64,000 nt of DNA from Unio delphinus (lineage: Eukaryota > Mollusca > Bivalvia > Unionida > Unionidae). The notes under the pieces are model-generated. The model did no database searches. It was given only the letters and a program-made list of their open reading frames with translations, and had not been told where the DNA came from. The number at the start of each line of letters is the position of its first letter. Positions within the stretch are counted from its first letter, which is position 1. Shown here in pieces: positions 39,059-51,984 of this stretch. A program made the translations under genes and the position numbers. The stretch spans positions 7,833,501-7,897,500 of the forward strand of contig JAQISU010000057.1 of NCBI GenBank assembly GCA_029339505.1. The letters are read 5' to 3'.

Positions 39059-42000
39059 GATGGTAGAGTTACTCCATGCCAGCACTATACATATGAATGA
39101 TGGTAGAGTTACTCCATGCCAGCACTATACATATGAATGATGGTAGAGTTACTCCATGCCAGCACTATACATATGAATGATGGTAGAGTTACTCCATGCC
39201 AGCACTATACATATGAATGATGGTAGAGTTACTCCATGCCAGCACTTTACATATGAATTCTGGTAAAAGATCAGGCTTACCTAATTTATGATTAGCCAGA
39301 ATTAAATCAGCCGATATGTTTACTGGTCAGGTATTTCAAAATTATAAAATGATTTCTTCAAAGCGCGTATTGCATTTTTCTCATTAGCATCCTACAGAAT
39401 AGTCTTATTTTGTAGAATTAGGCATTCTAAGTAGTAATATCAGTCTTGGATGAGTTATTTTATGAGGAATTTACTTATTTCATTCAGTCATTTATAGAAA
39501 TTACATTTATTTAAAGCCTATTTGTATGGAAACATTCAAAGGCTATTTGGATTTCTAACTGTATTGGAATTACTGTGAATTCATTTAAGGACATTATGGA
39601 ATTATAAAATAGTGATTTCTTCTGTACTATTGACACATCAGAATGTTTATGACCATCTTTCAGAATACCTTTGGAAGTCATTCAGATTATTGAAAACTAA
39701 TGGAATTGATAGAAAATTTAGGATTTTTGGATTTCTTTCATCATACTGTAAGATATTTTTATTTATTTCACTTTGTATTTAAGGGTATTAAAATAATATT
39801 TTCCATTATATAAAAATGGTTGGTTTTGCTATTTCATGTTACTTAATTTAAGACCATAGAGTTATAACAGCATGATGATGGACTGCTCTTTGAAAATCTA
39901 AAATATTTAAAGAAAATTTAAAATTTTAGAATCTTTTTATAGCTTTTTTAAAATTAGATTTTGATATTGATACAAGTCTTAAAAGACCTAAAAGAAAACC
40001 CTTTTGAGATCTGCGAGTCCAAGTGTAGACTGAGTATTTGATCCAGGTAGGATCAAAGTAAGGCATGCACAGCTTGACTTTCAGAATGGTGTGTGTAAAA
40101 GGATTTAGTTACCTGAGCAATATCTCGTGGTTGATCCTTAACTTTGAAGTGGACATAAGCTCCATTTACTAAATGGCTGAAATATAAAATGTGCAAATGA
40201 TATGTGACATGTTGTTTACCTAAGGCAAAGATGTGAATAGTCAGGTATGCCTTTAATCTCAATTAAAGACCAAGGTCAATACACAATACAAATTAAATAA
40301 ACGTAACATGTAATGATGGACTAAAACCAATACACACAACAAATTGAATATACATAAAACATCTCCCCCATAAAAAAAGAAGATTTATACAATAAAGTTT
40401 CTTTTAAATAGTACTGAAATATACATATAAGATACAATAATAATTAAAACTATTTAGGAAGATGTCTTATCAATAAAAAATTGTTTCTTACCACAGCTGC
40501 AACAAGTACTGAACTATATAGACTGGTTCCAGAGATTTTAAGGCCAATTCAATGACATCTTCATACCTAAAATAAGCAGAGAAGTCTTTAATTTTAATAG
40601 TTTTTATTTATCAAAATATTGGACAAATAGTACACAGAAAGTAAGAAAAGGAAGGCAAGAAAAATACAAAACAGAATGCCACATACGAGGACCATCTCAC
40701 TGCTGTGAAAACTGTGCCATAGTAGAGTAGAGGGAAATTATAAGTCGATCCAAATTGATAAAAACAAAAGCGATAACGCATACAATAAAATCACTGATCA
40801 TAGCAAATTTTAATGCCCAATGTTAATACCACCATCCATAATGCCCAATATCACCATTTGTTCAAAATGCAATTTAGTAATTGCATGCATAGATGCCATT
40901 CATTCAAGAGATGTTTTACAATGCTACCATTGTTTAAAGAAGTGGTTTAGTAATTGCCCAAGAGGAGTTTTAATAAATGCTTAATGCAAACATTGTTTCA
41001 ACAAGTGTTTTAATAAATGCCCAATGCTACCATTGATTCAATAAGTGTTTTAGTAAATGACCAATAATACCATTGTTTCAAGAAGTGTTTTAATAAATGC
41101 CCAATGCTACCATTGTTTCCTGATGTGTTTTAGTAAATGCATAATGCTACCATTATTCAATAAGTGTTTTAGTAAATGCCCAACGCTACCATTGTTTCAA
41201 GAAGTATTTTAGTAAATGCCCAATGCTACCATTGTTTCAAGAAGTGTTCAAGTAAATGCCCAATGCTACCATTACTTCATGAAGTGTTCAAGTAAATGCC
41301 AAATGTTACCATTGTTTCATAAAGTGGTATATTAATGCCCAATGCTACCATTGTTTCAAGAGGTGTTTTAGTAAATGCCCAATGCTACCATTGCTTCATG
41401 AAGTGTTCAGGTAAATGCCCAATGCTACCATTGTTTCAAGAAGTGGTCTAGTAAATGCCCAATGCTACCATTGCTTCATGACATGTTTAAGTAAATGCCC
41501 AATGCTACCATTGTTTCCAGAAGTGGTCTAGTAAATGCCAAATGCTACCATTGCTTCCAGAAGTGTTTTAGTAAACGTCATGTCAACACCACCATTCCTT
41601 CAAGAGGAGTTTAAATCAATGCCCAATGTCAAAAGATAATTTAGCAAGAACACATGTAAATGCCATCCTTCTTTCAAGAGGTGTTTTAGTAAATGCCAAA
41701 AATTGATGTTATTCTGTCAAACGATAAATTAGCAAGTGCACTTGTAAATGCCATCCTTCTTTCAATAAGTCTTTTAGTAAATGCCAAAAATTGATGTTAT
41801 CATTCTGTCAAAAGTTAATTTAGCAATTGCACATGTAAATGCCATCCTTCTTTCAAGGTCTTTTAGTAAATGCCTACTGTTGATACCCCCATTTCTTCAA
41901 GAGAAGTTTTGCTGTAGTCGCTGTAGTAGGATTTAACACCATTTTTCAGCACAAGACAGGCTATACATGGTAGCCACTATTAATGGTGGAGGAAGAACAC

Positions 42001-45000
42001 GGGAAAATCACAGAAAGAACCACCAACCCATGAAAAGCTACTGGCAAGCTTTCTCACATACCCACAATGGCAGAATCCGAGACTAGACTCAAACCCACAC
42101 AGACTGAGGTGAGATGGCAGTGATCCGTAAATGAAGAGCGCTTTAGACCACTCGGCCACCCCAAGAGAAGTTTTAATAAATGCTGAAAATTGATGCCTTC
42201 AATCTGTCAAAAGATGTTTTAATAAATGACCATGTCAAAGCCAGAATTCATTCAATATAAGTTTTAGTAAATGTACAATATTAATGACAAGAAGTGTTTT
42301 AGTAAATGCCCAATGCTGATGTTACAATTATTTCAGGACATGTTTTAGTAAAACCCCAATGCTAAAATTCTTTCAAGGTGTGTTGTTAATGCCACAATCT
42401 TTCCAGAGGTGTTTTAGTAAATGCCCAATGCTGAAGCCATCATTCTTTCCAGAGGTGTTTTTAATTAAAAGCCTAAGTTTGAAGCCACCATAAAAAGCTT
42501 CAAAAACGTCTAAGTTATTTGCTTGATTTTTGCAGAATATTATGGCATCATAATTGTAATTATTGGCAGCATGTACACCTAATTACTAGGATCATTTAGT
42601 ATGTAGAATTACCTTTGTAGTGTTTTATTTACATGTGTATTTGAGAAATGGACTTTAATCTTACATAGAAAATTATTTGATGTGAGGCAGAATTATGTAG
42701 ATTGTTACCTTGCGGTATATTGTAATTTACTATTAGGTTACTTCATAGTAAACCAGTACATTTATTAATGCGTTATGTTAGAATTTACACATGCTTGAGT
42801 TGTGAATTTGGAAAATGGTTGAAGTGTGTAAGATTAGTTACTATGGATGTATGAATATATCACAGCATGAAATGTTTGAATATCTGTGTACTTTGTATCA
42901 GTTTTAAGGCAAAGGAAAGATTATTGCGATATTGTTTGGTATTACATGATTATGAATATGTACTAATGTGACAATTTAATGATGCACGTATATGAAGTAA
43001 GTGATACAGTGCTGTATTATGATGTTTGTTTTACCATAACAAAAACATATGGGTGTCTCAATGTAAATGAATGTATGACTGAAGAAATTTAATAGCCATT
43101 ATATGTGTATTCTGATATAAAAGGGCTATGTAAAAGAGATTGTACCATCTCAGGAAGCATTTTAGGAGATAGAACATCTGGTTCCATTGAGTCCCAAGTC
43201 TTCAAGAGTTGGAGATGAAATTGAGACTGTAGCTGAGACAGTCTAAGTCAATAGAAGTCTGGTCATAGAGAAGAAAGTGGAAGAGGAGGAGAAGAAGTCT
43301 AGAAAAAGTCAATGAGGAGGAGAAGGAATTTGAAGGTCAGGGAGAAAGAGAAGGAATTGGGAGAAATATAAGAGAGAAAGGATACAACAGATGAATAGAA
43401 AAACAAGGACTGGTGGAAATCAATCTCACACTGCTAATCAAGTGATAGAATTGGCTTATTAAAGGGTTGAGCAGAAGGACTGGCAATTGAAGTAATTTGA
43501 GTACTGTTATTAAATTGTTATTCATTGAATTTCAACCTTTTGTTTGTATATTTAACCATCTAACTGTCGACAATGTTGACTGGCGACTCATAGCTTTAGA
43601 TCTATTTTTCACTAAATTTAACTTTCAACAAAATAGAGCCTGGGTGGGACTTCTATAAGAGTTTAAATAAAATATTGGCAGCAAACCACTCAAACCATAT
43701 ACTTCATCAAAGTTAGAAAAAAAGAACAATGACACTGTTCTTTCAAGAGGTGTTTTAGTAAATACCCAGTGTTGATGCCATCATTCCTTCAACAAGTTTT
43801 ACTAAATGCCCAAAGCTGATGCCACAATTATTTCAAGACATGTTTTAGTAAATAAACAATGTGACCAATCTTTTAAGGGATACTTTACTAAATACCCAAG
43901 TTTGATGCGCCACCATTCTTTCATTCTAATAAAAACCCATTTCCCTCAGTCTTTCAAGAGGTGGTTTAGTAAATGCCCATGTCAATGCCACCATTCTTTT
44001 AAGAGGGTTTTAGTAAAAGCCCAATGCTTAGTAAATACCCAATGTCACCTTTCTTTCAAAAGGTGATTTAGTACATGCCCATTCTTTGAAGAGCTTTTAG
44101 TATGTGCCCATAGCTGATTCCATCATTATATCAAGAGGCATTTCAGTAAATGCCTACAGTGGATGCCATCATTCTTTTAAGAGGTGTATCAGTATAGCCC
44201 TGTATCACCATTTTGTCAAGAAGTGTTTTAATAAATGTCCAATGTTGATACCACCATCTATCAATAGGTGTTTTAGTAAATGATCCATGTTGATGCGAGG
44301 TCTTTTAGTTAAAGCTCAATGCCACCATTCTTTCAAGTGGTGTTTCAGTAAATGCCAAATGTTGTTGCCATCATTCTTTCAAGAGATGTTGTAGTAAATG
44401 TACAATGTTTATGCCACCATTCTTTCAAGTGGGGTTTAGTGTGTGTAGGTTGAGAAAATCCATAATACTGAAAAGATAGCTTGTGGGCAAGAAAGCCACC
44501 CATGCCACAACTTTGGGTCACCAAAACCTTGTCAGGGCATCTAGTGGAGTAAAATCCCAATTTACCCAAAAAAAGGAGTAATTTTGACACTATATTTTTG
44601 AATGAAAATTGTAATTGAACAATCCAAAATTCTGATCATTTAGTATTATGCATACATCCATTTAATAATAAATACATAAAATTTCTCTTTGTAAGCTTGA
44701 ATATAAAATATGCTTCCAACACAAATGTGTTATTATCATTTATAAATTTGGACAACATTTTTATGAAACATTTAGTTTGTTGCATAAAATCTTTGAGTCT
44801 GGTTTATTTAACAAATAACCATATTAGCTTTTCGTAAAAGGAGGATATTCAAACAAATTTCATCCACTTACAACAAATAATTTTTCTTGGTCTTATACAT
44901 TGCTTTTGACTGCTGACTGCCATTTGTGTTTCAAAGTCATTTTCCTGTTCTCACCATGAAAGTCGGTCAGCGTATATACATTATATAAAGTCTGCTGAAA

Positions 45001-48000
45001 TAGACCAACAATTTTCCTCCACCAGCAGTCAAGACAAGTAAATGGTTATGTTTTGAAGTTTCAACTCAGGCAAATGGAGTGTTCTGTTCTTTTAGCCATT
45101 TTTGCATTTGTACATGTACTGAATTGGAGAGAAGACAAAAATAAATACAGTTACTGCCTGAGAATATAGCATATGCAAATTTCCAATCATCTTGACCAAT
45201 GACTACCAAGTCAAGATAATGCAACAAACTGTATTTTCTATGAAACAAAATAAATACAGAAAACAATGGCAGAATGATTTACAAGGAGGTATAGAAATGG
45301 CTGTCGTGTCTCACTTGCATACTTCAGCACCCTCTATCCAATATCATTCCTATGAGGCTAAGGTAGGAATCATATAGTAGTTAAATAAAATGATTGAGTT
45401 ATACAGGTTTCCAAAGAGGGCACTGAATTATGGAGTGAAGCATGAACTTTAAGATTCAGCAGAACACATTCAAGAATCCTCAAGTGCATACTGCATGAAA
45501 ACTTCTTCTCAACAGCAAATCATAAATTTAAAATTCAGTATCCTTAAGCTTTGATTTTATTCCTACTAAATGCTCATTATCCATTATAATGCCCTACACC
45601 CCTGACAAAAAACCCTCAACATATTTGCCTGATTTTGAAGGGCACCCATTACGACATTTGGAAGATGGTATTTGAATCATATGACAGAACTTTCACTTTT
45701 GGTGTTTTAGTAAATACCAAATGCCATCATTCTTTCAAGAGGTGTTTTAGTAAATGCCCCATGCTGATGCCACCATTCTTTCAAGAGTAGTGAGAACATA
45801 TTTATAATAAAGACAATTTTTGCTGCCATGTTGGAGTTTATACTATACCACCATTATAATTCACAAACTTCTATTATTACAATGTTCAAGTGCAAATGTC
45901 AATACAGCTTTCCATTTAGGAGAGTTGCCATACTATTTCAATATGGCCACCATGATAACTTTTTTAAAGGTTAATTCAGCATCATTTGATCATATGACCA
46001 AGTTAAAACTTCATGTAAATTTAGCCATGTTTATGAGCAATCATGACCAAATTTTGAAAACAAAGTTTACAGCTTTCAAATATTTATGAAACTAGCACTA
46101 GTACCCATGTTAGACATAATATCAGCATCATCTTCATTAGATATATCAGCATCATCTTCATTAGACATAATATCAGCATCATCTTCATTAGACATAATAT
46201 CAGCATCATCTTCATTTCTGGCCATCTACATATCATCAGAAATATTTTACTGAAAGGCAATGTCAGTATGACCATCAGTTCAGGTGGAATTGTTATACTT
46301 TGTTGAATGTCAGAGAGGCATCCTTTTCATTTAAAACCATTTACAAGGTCATAGAAGCATTTTACTGAAAATGACAATGTGTCATCATTTCATAAAGTGT
46401 TGCAATAAGACGTTGATTGTCAGACCCTTTTCATTTTGGACAATCTACAAGTCATAGACGTATTTTACTGAAAACGTAAATATGCCACCAGTTCATATAG
46501 TGTTGCAATAAGAAGTTGATTGCCAGACCCATTTCATTTCAGACAATCTACAAGTCATAGATGTATTTTACTGAAAATGTAAATAGGTCATCAGTTCATA
46601 TAGTGTTACAATAAGAAGTAGATTGTCAGACCCATTTCATTTCAGTCAATCTATAGGTCATAGAAGTAATTTATTGCAATCCAATGTTGATCTGATCATC
46701 CATTTAATAACAAATATTTCAAGATGGCTACAATGGATCGAATGTGTGTGTAAAGTTTCATGGCAATCATTCCATTAGTTTTGTAAAAGTAGCAGTAACA
46801 GTAACAAAAGTGTATTAATAGACTGATGCCACCAGACAGATGATTAATAAAAGTCCACTGCATTAGCTTTCTTAAAAATGTCTTCAACCCACCACTGTAT
46901 TGTCAAACCAATAGTACAAGGTATGAGTATTTATACAGATACTGATTCATAAACTACATACCTAGCTATGTGTAGAAGTAAAACTTGGGCCTCCTGGCTG
47001 GTCAGGTGAACTGGGTCACAAGTAACATCCAGTGAAATACCACAATTTCTTTCCAAGCTGAAAAGAAAACTTTAACAGTCAAAACTTCTATTTCAACAAC
47101 TTAAATGGTATCTGAAAATCTGAAAGTTTGCAGATTATAATTTTAATAAATCTCTCATCTGTTTCCATGTACTGATATCCCCTACCTTTTTTAATAATAA
47201 AAAACTTTTGCATGAAATTTGAACATTGCTGGAAAAAGAGATAACAAGGTGGGTATCTCGCCATATTTATACAGGTGAGATAAAAAGAAGCATTCATTGG
47301 TGAGAATGGAAGAAATATTCATAGGTGAGAATGAAAGAAGTATTCATTGGTGACATAAAAAGAACTATTCAATGGTGAGAATGAAAGAAGTATTCATTGG
47401 TGAGATAAAAGAAGTATTCAAAGATCAGAATGAAAGAAGTATTTGTTAGTGAGATAAAAAGAAGTATTCATTGGTAAGATAAGAAGTATTCATTGGTGAC
47501 ATAAAAAGAAGTATTCATTGGTGAAAATGAAAGAAGTATCTGTTGGTGAGATAAAAAGAATCATTCATTGGGGAGTTGAAAAGAAGTATTCATTGGTTAG
47601 ATAAAAAGGAAGTATTCATTGGGGAGTTGAAAACAAGTATTCATTGATGAGATAAAAAGAAGTAATCATTGGTTAAATATTCATTGGCTCTAACTCCAGT
47701 ACTTTTTTTTAGAAATATTAGCAAGGTAGCCCCGAAGATGAAATTGTCTACATACCTGCATAGCCTGGAGTGCGCATACTGAAGAAAGACACCAGAGTCT
47801 GCCTTGAAGTTGAGGACTCTTTGCCAACTAAAGGTATAATTATTCTGCCTACACTGGTTTAGGTCCTGTATTATAATTGCACTGACCCCTAAAATGTCAG
47901 CTACTGCTTCCAGATTCTCTGTCTCCTTAGTAGCTAAGAATTTAAGAGATATTTCATTTAAAAAAATAGTATATTGGTATAATGAGGAAATACCAGTGGG

Positions 48001-51000
48001 ACTTACAGGTTCAAATTATTAGAATATTTAAGTGTGGTAATATTGAAAAGAGAGGTGTTCTACTGTCATTTTATGTCATCCGTCAGCAGCAAATAATTAA
48101 CAAAGATTTCATTCTATTATTACAATTTCATTTCTAAAATCACTTGAAAAGTATATTGTTTTGCTTAAATCTGCCCATACATTATTCACTAATACATAGC
48201 CTGGATAATGAAGTAAGGCACTCCCTTTGCACTTCTGTGGTTTTAGGTTTGATACTGTGTTCAAATATATGCAAATATAACTGGCTCCTCATCTAAGGTT
48301 GAAGGATTTCTATGAGTTCCAAAGTTTCTATCCTTTATTATAACATCACAGTCAGTTTATTTAGATTAAAATAATCACTGTTAAATTTAAATTTCAAATG
48401 GCCATTTTACCTTCTCTATCCATCAATCACATATCCCCAGATGAACACTCTAAAATTTGAATGACTTTTCATCAGTGCCAACAAAAAGTATAGCTAGCAC
48501 ATCTAATGTTTGTTGGACAAAGCTGAATATGTACAGAAATAGGACAAGACACAGCTAAATGATCAGCAAATACATGACAAGAGCATTGTTTACTGAGCCC
48601 CACTGGAAGAAAATCATCTAAGACATGTTAGAGGTTTCTAAATAATTCAAGTGAATTTCTGTGCAGATGGACTCATTCTTGTTATAGCCTACAATTCATC
48701 ATCCCTAATCAGAACTGGACGAGAGACTGGCCAGCACTAACAGAAGATGTGGCATTAAAACTTAATAGTTAGGACTTAAATTTAACAAGTTATACAAATG
48801 AAGAGTATGTTACAGTAATAGCTTTGAACATTATCAAACAATATATAATGGATATCTTTAAGCTGTAATGTTTAAATTCTGTTGATCATTATTGTTGTTG
48901 TTGTCGTAGGGATTAATGCCATTTTTCAGCACACGATAGGCTATACATAGCAGCCAGTATTAATTTGTAATTTAATTGGTTAAATATAGTCTGAATAACA
49001 CACAGTGCATTCTAACCTGGCCCCTTGTTTGGGCCCCTCTTTGTCTGTTGTGGTTCTGCCAAACATGAGGTCAGTTACTAATTTTAGATATGTTGTCATG
49101 TTGAACCAATCAGATGACGGAATTAGAGCACATGATCTAACATTCATCAGCTGGTCTGAGGCAGTGATACAGTGGCTTGGATGCAACAAAGACGTGCTTT
49201 TCAGTGCTAAAGCTACACTAAATTATCTGTGAAAAGATGAAAGGCAGAGACCCTTGTTTGGCAGGCACTCTTAATATTTCCGAATTTTGTAAGGCCTTCT
49301 CGAAATACAGAAAAATTCTTTGTGAGGTCTATCCATTTAGGAGGCCTTAATTAGACTCTTATGATGACTTGATTGATAAACTGCATCAAAAATATAGTGG
49401 TACTGGTTTTTATGAGTACCATAATGCTTTCTCTCGCAAGGCTGCACAGTATTTGATACAACACAATATTGTAGCAGATTGGTCTTCCCGTGATACAGAG
49501 TTGTTTCTATCGATTTTCTCTGGTAGAAAGACTGAGGTTTGCATGCATTGCAATAGTACTCTGCACTCGAGTAGCTTCTATCCAGCTAACCTCACAATGC
49601 CTGGGAATGTGCAACAATCTAAGAGGAATAACAAATATTCTAATTTCAATGCTGCCAATTTACTTCAATGGATCGGCGTTGCCGTCAAATAATTTCGCTC
49701 AATGGGAAACAAATATGTAACAATTTCAATGAGACCCAGTGTAGCAGGCTTTAGTGCAATTTATTACATATATGTAAATTGTGCAAGAATGACCACTCAC
49801 AGAGTACTTGTGAACAGAGAGCCAAGAACAAGAACCCCATTAAAACTTCAAGTCTGGTTAAAAGAACGAATAATAAGGACTGACTATATTCTTTCCCTAG
49901 TCTGGTGCTAGACAAGACACACATAAACTATGCTTCTTCCATCCCTACATTGGCCACTACCCCAATAAATGTTGATGTTCTTCATCAAGAACTCCATTCT
50001 CATACTGATTTAGATTTTGTAACCGATAATAAATGGTTTGCGCGAGGGTTTTCAAAAAGGTATGCAGAGAGTACCTTAAGCAACTTTTGAATGTACAAAT
50101 TTATTGTCTGCTTGAACCCAGCCACATGTAGTTCAAGATATTATAGAGCAGGAGAAACTAAAGGGATTTCTGATTGGACCTTTTGATTCTGCACCTTACC
50201 CCATTTACAGAGTAAATCCCATAGGCATCGTCGAGGGTAAATACTCCAAAAAAAGAGACTAATTGTTGATCTCTCTGCCCTGCATAATAATCAAGAACAC
50301 TCAATAAAAGCTTGATCGACAAGCATGAATTTTCCATGAAATATGTAAAGATTGAAGATGCCATAAAGACAATTAAAAAATCAGGTACAGGGCGTGGTTA
50401 TATAAATTTGACATTTGTGATGCTTTTAAACTCATCCCCATACACCCTAGTTTGTGGCCCTATCAGGCCATTAAATGGAACAATCAGTATTATTTCTATG
50501 TACATCTAGTGTTTGGTTCTCATTCTTCACCAAAGATTTTCACCAAACTGTCAGAAGTTATAAGTTGGATTGCAGTGAATAATTATGGTATTGAAAATTT
50601 GCTTTATTTGTTGGATGACTTCCTTACAATTGATCACCCTCACCACATGGCTGATAGAACCATGGCCATCAAGACAATGGTGTTTGCTCATTTGGGAATT
50701 CTACTTTCTCCTCATAAGACTCTTGGTCCTACCACATGTTTAGACTATTTAGGTGTAACTCTGGATACCTTAACCATGCAAGCAAAATTACCAAAAGAGA
50801 AAACAGACAGAATTAGAAACCTTCTGACTAAATTTATCCCAAAAAATCTGTAACTAAACGTGAACTTTTAAGTCTCCTTGGCCACTTAAATTTTGCCTGT
50901 CATGTAAATGTCCCAGGCAGGACATTTGTCTCCTATTTATTGCATATATCGACATCAGTTAGGGAGTTGTATCATCACATTCATATTTCTAGAGAATACA

Positions 51001-51915
51001 AGAAAGATTTACAGATGTGGAGTAGTTTCCTTAATTAGTGGAATGGGATTTCTCTACAGAGCAACTGTAACGAAGGCCCCCAATTTAAAAAGGGTATTAT
51101 AGATTAATGTAAAGAAATAGATATTATGGATTAATGTACACATATAAACATTGTTAACTTCAGAGAGTGGTAGGATTGGGATGACCTAATAGGTTTCAGT
51201 AAATTCTATTTTTGACATTTTTTAAACTATCTGACCAATAAGCAGTGCATCACAGCAGACTTACTCAAAAAGTGGTCATTTTTTCTTGCTGCATGTGTAA
51301 CTTATCTAGGCACATACACTCAAGCATTACATGGCATAATGGGAAATCTTGCATATTAATGTGTGAAAATATAAGAATATATTTTTCACATGTTAAAAAA
51401 TAGGAACGAAAACATATGAAAATTATTTTGCCAATAATATTCTATATTTCACTCTAGGTAGATAAGTTTTAGAGGATATTTGCTTGTAATGAGTGAATAA
51501 TGGATCTATTTCATCAAATGGGTGAGGAACTCAGTATTTTCATGCATGACAATACTTGGATTTTCACCTTCCCACCACCATCCCCATAGACAAAATATAT
51601 CTATTAATCACTTGGAACAAGCAAATTATCTTTTATTTTCTGCTAAAAGCTGTTATCTAGCAATAAGAATCAACATCTTGAAGTAGCTTTTTGCATGGCA
51701 TACTGTGCAATGTTGGGTCTATACTATTTATGCTCTGTGTGATTTGTGCATATTTGTATGAAAAATATTAGTAGCAACACATTCTCTTTCCTAATTCAAG
51801 GTAAAAAACAATTAAAGCAATAATAAAAAGCAATTGAAAAAAGACATTTTAAGCATGTTGCAGGGGACTTGGATCTGGTACTCTTGCAAGAAACATTGCC
51901 ATGTTTACCACTTTA

Positions 51916-51984
<69 letters not shown>

